A DNA stretch of 64,000 bases from Paulinella micropora (lineage: Eukaryota; Cercozoa; Imbricatea; Euglyphida; Paulinellidae), in assembly GCA_019918135.1 (NCBI GenBank), contig WBZZ01001120.1:1-64000 (forward strand), given 5' to 3'. The notes under the pieces are model-generated. The model had not been told where the DNA came from, did not search any database, and saw nothing but the letters and a program-made list of their open reading frames with translations. The stretch's first letter is position 1. Each line of letters starts with the position of its first letter. A program made the translations under genes and the position numbers. Positions 39,510 through 49,172 of the stretch are shown here, in pieces.

Positions 39510-39775
39510 TAGTGTACACGGAAGGTTTGTGCGTGTGTGCGTTGGGTGTGCGAAGGTTTGGGTGTTTGTGTGTGTGTTTGTATTTGTGTGTGTGTGCGAA
39601 GGTTTTGGTGTGTGTGTGTTCGTGTGTGTGTTCGTGTGTGTGTTCGTGTGCGAAGGTTTGTGTGTGTATGTTTGTGTGTGTGTTTGTATTTGTGTGTGTT
39701 TGTGTGTGCAAAGGTTTGTGTGTGTGTGTGTGCGAAGGTTTGTGTGTGTGTTTGTGTGTTTTTCTATTATTCTAT
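39510..39775. repeat. TG-rich satellite
   Basis: (TG)n with recurrent GCGAAGGTTTGTG units about 55-70 bp apart. The reverse complement CCTTCGCA...ACAAAC motifs occur in the CA-rich tract at 38880-38960, so the two tracts form an imperfect inverted repeat around 39182-39420. Confidence 0.85.
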
Positions 39776-39882
39776 CTCTTTTATTCAATGGATTCTTGTT
39801 CATGCACCAATTCCTGCTTTTTTTATTGTGTCGCCTTGCACCGTGAAAACAAAGGGTTTTGCTGCCCACCTAGGCAGGAGCA

Positions 39883-40215
39883 ATGCCGCCGCGAATGAAG
39901 AAGTTTCTCATGGCCGAAACAGGGGGATGCGTGGCCAGAAAGCCTCTCGAGCCGTCGAACCCACCCAAGGGCATCAAAACACGCGCTGCCACGAAGAGGG
40001 AAAAGGAGGAAAAGAAGAAGAAGGAGAGCGCCGCCGGCTCAGCAGCAATGGAGGCACATGTTCGTTCGGTCCATTTGAGGAAGAGGATGGGGCCCGGCAA
40101 ATGGTTGGAATATAAAGGCCTACCGAAGCCCGGCACGTTCGAGAAGATGTCTGGGGAGGAAATGTATGACTTCTGGCGAAAACATCCCCACTTGCTGGAT
40201 TTTGTTCGCACATAA
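39883..40215 (+). CDS. Small basic protein
   Basis: The intact 110-residue protein starts MPPRMKKFLMAETGGCVARK. A Lys/Glu/Arg helix (KREKEEKKKKES) leads to a compact C-terminus (GPGKWLEYKGLPKPGTFEKM, then YDFWRKHPHLLDFV). It could be a nucleic-acid-binding or virion core protein. Family not recognised. Confidence 0.45.
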   Translation: MPPRMKKFLMAETGGCVARKPLEPSNPPKGIKTRAATKREKEEKKKKESAAGSAAMEAHVRSVHLRKRMGPGKWLEYKGLPKPGTFEKMSGEEMYDFWRKHPHLLDFVRT

Positions 40216-40744
40216 AGCACCACAAAAACACCTCCTTGCTTACTCTCCTTTTTTCTTAGGGACCTTGCACATGTTGTCTTGATCGAACAATGGAGAACCT
40301 CATAAAAGGAAATTTGAACGGTTTACAACAAAAAAGATAGCCGCCAGGCTCCCTCGAATGTAACAGCGTGTTTCTTGATCAGTAAAAAACAAGTTCTTTG
40401 GTCACAATTCAATCATAATAAAGACAGCCTGCACGTTAGAGACGAAAATCAGGTTTTTTTTTTAAAGTGTTGGTGTGTGTCATCAGTTACACTCCATAAT
40501 TTGGAAAACAGAGACCTTCGTCACGGTTTTAATGAGCAAGAGACGATGGAAAAAAGAAGAGCCTAATTCAAAAGAATACAGATTTTTTTGCAGAGGCTGT
40601 TCACTCCCTAGCCTTCAGGGTAGCAAAAGTAGAAACAAAAAAATAGTGCCTGCCCCTGAATCCTCCGGGTGAGGGGGGGGGGGTTTCATTATCTTCTTCC
40701 TCGTGGGCTTGCATTAGTTTTGTGGCCGGCCTGTTGCGGCCTAC
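40216..40744. other. Spacer, nothing recognised
   Basis: About 530 bases, less GC-rich than their surroundings. One short frame at 40375-40566 lacks coding character. A weak match to the dispersed repeat (CCGCCAGGCTCCC) lies near 40343. Confidence 0.4.
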
Positions 40745-41425
40745 CTAGGCTCGCAAGAGCACTGTGTTTAGGTCATACTTGCGCAATAGCCTAACTAGTC
40801 TTTTTTGCCAAGTGCCATATGTATCGCCGTCAAAGATCGAATTTGAATCATCATTTTCGCTTAATTGGTTGACTAAGCGTTCATTCCAATCGAGTTCTGG
40901 AATAAGGCCTTGGCGCTCTGGTCGGTCTTCCATTGTCAAGACAAGGCTCTTGGTGTCTTTGGATCTCACAAAATTTGATAGTACACTGTAATCGATGATA
41001 TCTGGGTAATTATGAACATCGTTTCCGTATTCGTTTTTTATCGCCTCGTTAAGAAATTGAGACACGCTGTATCTTGGGGGTTCTGCAGCAGTGAGTATTG
41101 CTGAACTCGTCCGACCAGCAGTGGGGCCTTTGCTGTGTTTTCCTTCGCCATTAGCAAAAGGCGCTGCGGCCGCCTGCTCTGCCGCGTACACGCCCGTAAG
41201 AAAGGCGCCAAGGCTGCTCTGTCCGTGCTTGCCCAGATAGAGACGCACCGTCTTGCCCAACTCCGTATCATTCTGCCCATCTAAGAGAACGCTCGGCCTT
41301 TGTGCCTGTAGACATACCGAAGCCCTTAGCCAAGATTCGCGAAATGATGTCTTAAATTTCTTGGCATTCTGGCCCAGCCAACTATCTCCACTCTTCAAAC
41401 GGGCCGGCCATTCTTCTTCGCACAA
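40745..41425 (-). CDS. Hypothetical protein
   Basis: The intact 226-residue protein begins MCEEEWPARLKSGDSWLGQN. Its C-terminal half is strikingly polar and ordered-looking: YSVSQFLNEAIKNEYGNDVH, YPDIIDYSVLSNFVRSKDTK and YGTWQKRLVRLLRKYDLNTV. Its codon use is less GC-biased than that of its neighbours. Family not recognised. Confidence 0.5.
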   Translation of the reverse strand: MCEEEWPARLKSGDSWLGQNAKKFKTSFRESWLRASVCLQAQRPSVLLDGQNDTELGKTVRLYLGKHGQSSLGAFLTGVYAAEQAAAAPFANGEGKHSKGPTAGRTSSAILTAAEPPRYSVSQFLNEAIKNEYGNDVHNYPDIIDYSVLSNFVRSKDTKSLVLTMEDRPERQGLIPELDWNERLVNQLSENDDSNSIFDGDTYGTWQKRLVRLLRKYDLNTVLLRA

Positions 41426-41892
41426 CTCCCCTTTCTTGTCTTAGAAAACATGCATATTTACGCAGGGGGGTCTTCGGAGGAAAAAAGGAAAGGGAGTTGC
41501 GCCAACGCGGGAGAGTCGGGGGGGGGGGGGGGGGGCCGAGGCTGCCGTCAAGAAAGAAAACAGAACGAAAAGAGAAGGGGGGAAATACATTTGGAAATGG
41601 GCGGGAGGGGAGGGGGAGTACCCCGGCTTTGTTTTTGCGTGTGTGGCGAGGAAAGGGGGCGGGAGGAGAGAGAGAGCTAGGGGGGGGGATGGAAGATGAG
41701 TTGGCGCTCATCTTCCAACCCCTGGGGACGAAATTTCGCTTTTTCCTTCCCCCCCCCCCCCTCCGACCCCCCGCGTTTTCTTTCGTAACTCCGTGTTGCA
41801 AACATCTTGGGCCCTTTGGAGATTTTCAAAACTAAGTTTCACAACTTTTAGTTGCAGGAGTCGTTTTCTCTCTGGGGTCTTTTTGTGAAAAA
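41426..41892. other. Homopolymer-rich divergent spacer
   Basis: G runs at 41518-41535 and 41680-41689 and a C run at 41749-41762. No gene is seen. It ends in TTTTTGTGAAAAA before the ATG at 41893. Confidence 0.4.
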
Positions 41893-42681
41893 ATGTCCAA
41901 GCAAGAGAAGAAGCAAGAAGCTAAGAGCACCAAGCGAGAGAAGAAGGAAGAAGCTACGAGCCTAGACGAAAATGACGAGGACACAGAAAAAACAGTGATA
42001 TTCACAAAGGCAACAAGAAAGTTGATAACAGGAGCAGAGAGTGAGGCCGGCGTTCCTGCTGCCGGCGTTCCTGCTGCCGCCCTGCCGGTAAGTTTTAGTT
42101 TGTCCTTAGCGAAGGCCAAGCTATCTGGCTTGGTCAGTAAGATGGTAGACAACGACGACGAGGACTACGAAATCGACGAAGATGGCCAAAAATGTTATCG
42201 TATAGAACTGCATATCGAGAATGAGTAGATCCTGAAGAAAGTAGTCGACTTCATGGAACTCCACAGCAAGACAAAAATGAAGAAAATTAAAAAGCCGATC
42301 GAGAGCGTCGACCTGGTCGAACTAATGGGTGCGGAGTACGCTGCGTTCATGACCGTGGAAAACGAGATGCTATTCGAGCTAACTCTGGTCCCTCCTGCAC
42401 CTGTTTCTTTCTTTTTGCGCGTGGTTTGTTGGTTTTTAGCAGCGTCCCGAAAAAGACAGGAAACCGTCGCGTTTGTTTTTTTTGGGGGGGTGTGTTGTCA
42501 GGCCGCGAACTACCTGGAAATCGAACCTCTGCTGTTGCTCGCGTGTACAAAGATCGCGAGCATGCTCAAGGGCAAGACGCCCGCGCAGATCCGAGAGACC
42601 TTTGGCATCGAAAAAGACGGCTTCACTGATGAAGAAAGAAAAAAACTGGAAAAGGAGAACGCGTGGGCCCTCCAAGGCTGA
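41893..42681 (+). CDS. SKP1: SKP1-like protein with one intron and an in-frame TAG
   Basis: The C-terminal part is unmistakably SKP1: LFELTL joined to AANYLEIEPLLLLACTKIAS, then MLKGKTPAQIRETFGIEKD and DEERKKLEKENAWAL. SKP1 links F-box proteins to cullin in SCF ubiquitin ligases. The middle (ILKKVVDFMELHS) and N-terminal parts (AKLSGLVSKMVDND) also match the family's BTB-like fold. Between LTL and AANYL lie 114 bases (42388-42501) beginning GTCCCT and ending TTGTCAG; removing them restores the family sequence, so I call an intron even though it contains no stop. A TAG at 42226-42228 interrupts the frame just before ILKKVV. The N-terminal extension is Lys/Glu-rich. Confidence 0.8.
42388..42501 (+). 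other. Probable spliceosomal intron in SKP1-like gene
   Basis: GT...AG, 114 bases, phase 0, with a T-rich 3' third including a G run before TGTGTTGTCAG. It is stop-free and a multiple of three, so unspliced reading would insert 38 residues into a helix conserved throughout the SKP1 family. Confidence 0.7.
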
Positions 42682-42888
42682 TGCCGCGCCCATTTCCGCA
42701 GCACTGTCCCCCCTTCGTTCCGGACGGGCACAATGAAAAATAGGGGGGGGGGGGGGGCTCGGGAAAGGCGCGGGGCTACTAGTGAGGGGGGAAATGCCAG
42801 TTGCTATCTCTCTCTCTCTCTCTTTCTCAAGCATTAAAAGCCTAGTAACAAAGTCCGTAGCTCTTGTGTGTTTTCCCGGCTTTTGTCC

Positions 42889-44437
<1,549 letters not shown>

Positions 44438-44718
44438 TTCTTGCCTAGACCACCACCATATACTTCATAATGAACTATTCGTTTTTTTGGCAGTTTCTCG
44501 TTTATCTCTTTTGCTAGTTCCTTCGCCACATAACACAAATGTTTTCCATCATTTATTTCAATTTTAATAACTTTTTGTCAAATTGATTATTCGGTTCTTT
44601 CACTATATAAACATTCATTCTTGGATTTTGAATTAGATTTATTAAATTCTTTTGTTTCCCCTCAAATGTTACCCTGACACTTTCGTTCCGATGAACACAA
44701 TTTCTATATAGTTGTTAT

Positions 44719-45290
44719 TATATTTTTTATGATAATTAATTGAATGATAAAAAATTAAATGATTAATATTTCCTTTTTTGATTTATCTCCGTCGATATAT
44801 ATCTCTTTGATTTCTCTTCGATTTCGTTAGTTGTTAAAAAATTGTGATTTGGGATTGTATGACACTTTTCATAGAGTGTATTTTCTTGAAAATGACCTTA
44901 TGATAAGTGTAATCATCTTCTGACAGTATAATAGAGGGGACAGAGTGCATCTTTGCCCAAACTACCAAGAGAGTAGTATAGGGTCGCACTTCAGGACAGA
45001 TCTTCAGTGCAGTTGAAACCACACTAAGAGCCGTTATTCATTATTTCGTCTTCCTATTTATAACAAATACAGACAGACAAAAGAAAGCAAAACGGCTACC
45101 TTTAAATAATTATTATTAAATTACCTTTTTGAAGTCTTCTCCAGTATTCTTAGCCTACCACACACAAACAAGTATGGTAGATAAAATTCATTTGAAATGA
45201 AGAGGGCTTTTGCCCAGTTTTTTTTAAAATTGAAAGCACACTAGTTTATACTCCTAAGTGCTAAAGGAGTTAGTAGTGAAAACTACTTTT
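44719..45290. other. AT-rich spacer
   Basis: A 62-codon minus-strand frame at 44834-45022 has normal composition (TLLVVWAKMHSVPSIILSED) but no support beyond that. The rest is AT-rich with no gene. If the Polinton's terminal repeat exists in this window, it would be in or left of this stretch; the other terminus is outside, so I cannot define it. Confidence 0.35.
45250..45287 (-). terminator. Two adjacent hairpins after a minus-strand gene
   Basis: ACTCCT (45250-45255) pairs with AGGAGT (45265-45270), and AGTAGT (45272-45277) pairs with ACTACT (45282-45287). They lie directly after the TGA at 45291-45293 that ends the coiled-coil gene, the expected place for a transcript-end hairpin. Confidence 0.45.
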
Positions 45291-45764
45291 TCAATTAATT
45301 CGCTGTCTTTTGTATTTCTCATATTCTTCAATTACATTATATGTTGTTTTCCCTCCTTCAATCATTTTTCTTGCTCTAATCTCATCATCAACTCCCATTG
45401 GTTGATTTTTGGCACTTAGTCAATTCTCAAATAATCGTAATTGTTTTTTCTTGTTAAGTTCTTTTCTCTTTTCTTCTCTCTTTACCAAATCTATTTTTTC
45501 CTTTCTTTCTTTTTCTCCTTTTCGCATTTCAAGCATTTCGTTAATAGCATTTCCTTTATTTTCGCACTCTCTTTTTTGCTTTTCCAATTCAATCCTTTCT
45601 TTCTCATTCTCGTCAAGTTTGCTTTGTATTATTTCATTTCTTGTTTCGTTTTTCAATTTTTGTTTTATTAACTGAGAGTAATGCGTATCTTTTAATTTTT
45701 CTAACCACTTATTGTGGTATTCTCTTTCAGTATATTCTCCATCGCTACTATCGTCATCACTCAT
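45291..45764 (-). CDS. Coiled-coil protein with in-frame TGA
   Basis: From the ATG at 45764 (MSDDDSSDGEYTEREYHNKW) the protein is a long charged coiled coil (ENEKERIELEKQKRECENKG). A TGA at 45420-45422 stops it after LRLFEN, but the same frame goes on with LSAKNQPMGVDDEIRARKMI and EEYEKYKRQRIN to a second TGA at 45291. The continuation has the same charged character, so I read one protein with a point stop. Function unknown. Confidence 0.45.
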
Positions 45765-46057
45765 TCTTGTTTGCACTTTGACTGATTAAGACTATTCTGA
45801 AAAGTGAAAAGTTGACCACTTTCCAGTTTGTCAAAATCTGGCAAGAGGGTAAATTGACCTGAGCCTCTAGGTGTGCGGTGTGAAAAAAATTTCGCTTTTC
45901 CTTTTTATCTGCATTTCAAATTGTCAGCAGAAATTCCAGAAATTCAATCACGTGTTTTTGTCTGTTTCTTTTTTTCATTCTGCGACTTTTTCAGAATTCC
46001 CAAAGTGGCTAAGACAAGAAGTCCAAACCCTTGCTGTTTTTGTGTGTTGCTTGTAGG

Positions 46058-46690
46058 ATGTCGGACAACGAGCCTGAAGAGGAGCGACACGACGACCCAG
46101 AGCAGGAAGAGCCTGAAAATGAGGTAATTTCATTTATGCTTTTTGTTTTATGTGTATGCTGTTTCTTGTATAGGGTGCTATGGCCCTTCTGGAGGCACAG
46201 CAAGAAGCACAGGACGCACATGATGCACGTGTTCAGGTAAATTATATAAGTTTATTTTTTTTCTTGCCTTTCTTTATGTGTTTATAGCAAACAGAGGAAA
46301 AAAACGTCACAGACACTGCTATTGAGGTAAATCATTTTTATTCTCTATTGTTTGTTTTATTGTCTGTATGATTAGGATGTAACAGAAGATACAAAGAACA
46401 TGAGTGTAGTAGAAGTTCCAGACTGGTTGAGGCCTAGAGGTGCTAGGAAAAAAGGTGCAAAAAAGGGGGGAAGACCAATAGGCAGCAGAAATGTCGTGAT
46501 TAGAATCAGCGATGTTAATGTAGTAATAGATAAGAAGGCAGGAAATGCAAAATATTATTCTGTAGAGGTGCCAAATTCTATTGCTGTTGTTGTCTGGGGA
46601 TACCGCTCAGCTCCGCAAGAAATTTCAGAATATGTTGTCGTATTTGAGCCTCGTGTAGGAGAAACAGATATGATTATGGTGAGAACATGA
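46058..46690 (+). CDS. Spliced small Polinton protein, four exons
   Basis: Exons 46058-46123, 46174-46236, 46288-46326 and 46376-46690 join in phase 0. The three introns of 50, 51 and 49 bases each begin GTAA and end TAG. The product of 160 residues has an acidic N-terminal third (PEEERHDDPEQEEPEN), a coiled middle, a basic GARKKGAKKGGRPIGSRN segment and a compact beta-rich C-terminus (YYSVEVPNSIAVVVWGYRSA). The splice sites are seen in the sequence, and every intron carries in-frame or frame-breaking sequence. Function unknown; the basic stretch suggests DNA binding. A fourth intron may end at the TTGCTTGTAG just before the ATG. Confidence 0.75.
46124..46173 (+). other. Intron 1, 50 bases
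   Basis: GTAATTTC...TTGTATAG, phase 0, T-rich. Confidence 0.75.
46237..46287 (+). other. Intron 2, 51 bases
   Basis: GTAAATTA...TTTATAG, phase 0, T-rich. Confidence 0.75.
46327..46375 (+). other. Intron 3, 49 bases
   Basis: GTAAATCA...ATGATTAG, phase 0, T-rich. Confidence 0.75.
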
Positions 46691-46863
46691 CCTAATGTGG
46701 CGGAGATTGTTTCTCATTTTGGAAGAGTGGTGCAAACTATTTACAAAGCCAAGTTCATCCGTTAATTAAATAAGTCGTTAAGCATAGTATTTTCTTCTAG
46801 ATAAACAAATACCAATCTGGAAGAAAATGTTATTGCCAAATGTTTCTGTGAACTAATATTTTA

Positions 46864-47853
46864 TTAAAGGTCTAATTTTTCAACTGTCTTTTTAATTCTA
46901 GCACTGCTCCGTATGTTTTCCGGTTTTACATCCAATGATTTTAATAAATTAATATTTTTTGTCTCTTTTGTAATTTGTTTCACTTTGTCCGATAACTGCT
47001 CCTTCGGTTCTTCTTCTTCATGGTGCTCTTCAACATTAGTCTTTAATAATTCTGACGGTCTTACTAAGTCTTCTTCTGATAGGATAACTTTGAAGCCTTT
47101 ACGGCCCTTAACCTTAAATATAGTTTTACTGAATTGCTTGTCCCCTTTAGAAAAAATAGCTCTTTCTAATTCCTTTCTTACTCTTGTTCCTTTAGGGAAT
47201 TCATTAATTAAAGGATTTCTGTAGATTTCCTGAGTGTTCTTTTCGGTTCCTTCAAAAACATTAATCGGAACTGCTTTAATTGTTGTATGATATGTTTTAT
47301 TATAAGCATCAACAACCTCATGAATAATAGGAACCCATTGAAAATTTTCATTAAATTCCCATATTAAGTTTGATTCATTTCGTATTGTTCTAATAAATCT
47401 ATCAATTATATCCATTGTTCTGTGATCGCCTACTTGGACAGTCCTATGTTCAATATTATTTTATCTGAAATATTCAGACACTTGTCCTTTGAATTCACCA
47501 CCATTATCTGAAGTAATTCTTTCAGGAACTTTTTTTGTCAATATTTTTTTAAACCATTCTAAGACATAACCAGTTGTTTTATTTTTGACTGGCTCAATCC
47601 ACCCACGACGGCTATATACATCAATAGCAACTAATCCAAAATTATAGTTAGCATTACCTTTCTTTGTCGCCACCTTTGACATATCCATTAAATCGATAAA
47701 TACTTGACTTAGTGGTTTTGCTTCTGGTGAGGTTATCGTGTTCCATATCTTAGCGGGCTTTGATTGGAAATGTATTTCGGCCACTTCTTCAAGTTTTTTT
47801 TTCCGCTCTGTCTGCTCAGGGGTTTCTTCTTGTGGAGTATGTTTATTATCCAT
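46864..47853 (-). CDS. Polinton retroviral-type integrase, in-frame TAA
   Basis: From the ATG at 47853 the protein contains the rve catalytic core: VFIDLMDMSKVA (first Asp), YNFGLVAIDVYSRRGWIEPV, ITSDNGGEF (second Asp) and DHRTMDIIDRFIRTIR, where the third acidic residue is Asp rather than the usual Glu. The spacing between the second and third acids is about 34, close to the DD35E rule. A TAA at 47461-47463 falls between YFR and NNIEHRTVQVG, and the same frame continues to 46864 with a GTRVRKELERAIFSKGDKQF stretch typical of the domain after rve. It inserts the element into host DNA. With a stop and an altered catalytic residue this copy is probably dead. The gene is divergent from the methyltransferase with only 9 bases between the two ATGs. 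Confidence 0.8.
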
Positions 47854-47862
47854 ATTATATCT

Positions 47863-48603
47863 ATGTCATTTTTTCCTAGGGTAGGAGGAAAACATTTTCT
47901 AAAAAAAGTAATTGTTCCATTAATACCAACTCACAAAATTTATGTCGAACCTTTCATTGGTGCTGGAAGTATATTTAGAAAAAAAGAACCAACCGATTTA
48001 GAAGTCATCAATGATTTGGATAAAGATATTTATCACATATGGAAAGATATGAAGAAAGTGCCAGCAGAAACAATTAATAGATATGATTTTACACCTTCAA
48101 GGAGCAAATTTGAAAAACTTAAGAAAACTAAATTCAAAGAACCGAGTATGAGACTTTACAGGAATTTATATTTATCATTCAATTCATTTGGCGGAAAAAG
48201 AAATTCTTTCGTCGATCAAAGAGATTATAGTCGCCATGCTTCAAGAGATAATTTTAAGAAAAACATTGAAAAATTACAAGATAGATTGAAAGACACTATA
48301 GTATTAAATAAAAACTTTAAAGCAGTGATAAAAAAATACGACTCGCCTGACACATTTTTCTATCTAGATCCACCATATGAAGAAGGTGAAAAAAAAGGAT
48401 GGGGATATAATCATTATGTAGCACCAGAAGAAATATTTAATGCTGTAAAAGGAATAAAAGGTAAATTTATTTTATCTTATAACTATTCAAAAAAAATAAA
48501 ACACATCTTTAAAGACTTTAAGATAAGGAAAGTGAAGGCAACTTATTCATTAAATGGTTCTGACAGAAAAGCAGTAAGAGAATGATTGATTTCAAACTTT
48601 TAA
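47863..48603 (+). CDS. DNA N6-adenine methyltransferase (Dam/D12 class)
   Basis: The start ATG at 47863 gives MSFFPRVGGKHFLKKVI. The S-adenosylmethionine motif EPFIGAGSIF and the catalytic DPPY (YLDPPYEEGE) identify a D12-class adenine methyltransferase, and the N-terminal RVGGK also fits. A TGA at 48583-48585 stops the frame at RKAVRE; the next codons read LISNF and then TAA at 48601, which is the normal end of this family, so one point change removed the last few residues. It may mark the element's DNA. It converges with the next minus-strand gene, overlapping by about 4 bases. Confidence 0.85.
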
Positions 48604-49115
48604 AACTTTAGAAACATCCTTGAGACATCATCATTATTTTTTTCTTTCTTAGCACCACCAGAAGATTGATTATACACTTTTACACTTACACTGCTTGACT
48701 TTTTACCCTTACTTTTCTTTACTTGTTCTTCTTCACTTTCTTCACTTTCGCTTTCGCTCTCATCAGGCTCAGGCACAGGCTTTTTATTTACTTTCTTCTT
48801 TGCTTCCGCTTTCTTTCTTCTTATTTTCATCTTAGCCATCTTTTCAGCAATGATATTAGTAAAATCACATTCTTCATCGCTATCACTGCTTTCTTCTGGT
48901 GTATCATCTTGGTCTTTTCCATTAATGATATCATTAGCAACACCCATTTCTGCCATGCGGTTTATCTTTTCCTCCATCTCTTTATCATCGCCTACATAAG
49001 CCTTTCTACACTTTGCTAATTTCTCTTTTGCTATTTCAACCTTTTGCTGTTTCTTACTCTTAATACTTTCCACAGCCTTACCCCAGTTCTTACGACTTGC
49101 TTCGGGAGACTGCAT
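48600..49115 (-). CDS. Charged low-complexity Polinton protein
   Basis: The intact 171-residue protein starts MQSPEASRKNWGKAVESIKS. It is dominated by Lys/Glu helices, an acidic SSDSDEE patch and an ESESEESEEEQ patch separated by basic KKKVNKK, and ends VSRMFLKF. It may be a DNA- or capsid-associated scaffold. Family not recognised. Divergent from the fibre gene, with 57 AT-rich bases between. Confidence 0.55.
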   Translation of the reverse strand: MQSPEASRKNWGKAVESIKSKKQQKVEIAKEKLAKCRKAYVGDDKEMEEKINRMAEMGVANDIINGKDQDDTPEESSDSDEECDFTNIIAEKMAKMKIRRKKAEAKKKVNKKPVPEPDESESESEESEEEQVKKSKGKKSSSVSVKVYNQSSGGAKKEKNNDDVSRMFLKF

Positions 49116-49172
49116 TTTATACTAAGCTTAATATATTTTAGTATTTTTTAAAATAATTAATTAATTAATATA
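49116..49172. promoter_or_regulatory. Divergent AT-rich promoter region
   Basis: The 57 bases between two divergent ATGs are almost pure A/T, with TTAATATATTTTAG and AATTAATTAATTAATATA just before the fibre start. Confidence 0.45.

Noticed and set aside
38419..39846. Cys/Val-rich and His/Thr-rich repeat frames of 100-240 codons
   Set aside because: Translations of the CA- and TG-rich satellites on both strands.
42388..42501. In-frame coding insert unique to this SKP1 homologue
   Set aside because: It has GT...AG borders and removing it restores the conserved family sequence exactly, so an intron is more likely.
44834..45022. Small minus-strand gene
   Set aside because: Only composition supports it; no conserved motif, no ribosomal or promoter signal, so mentioned only in the spacer entry.
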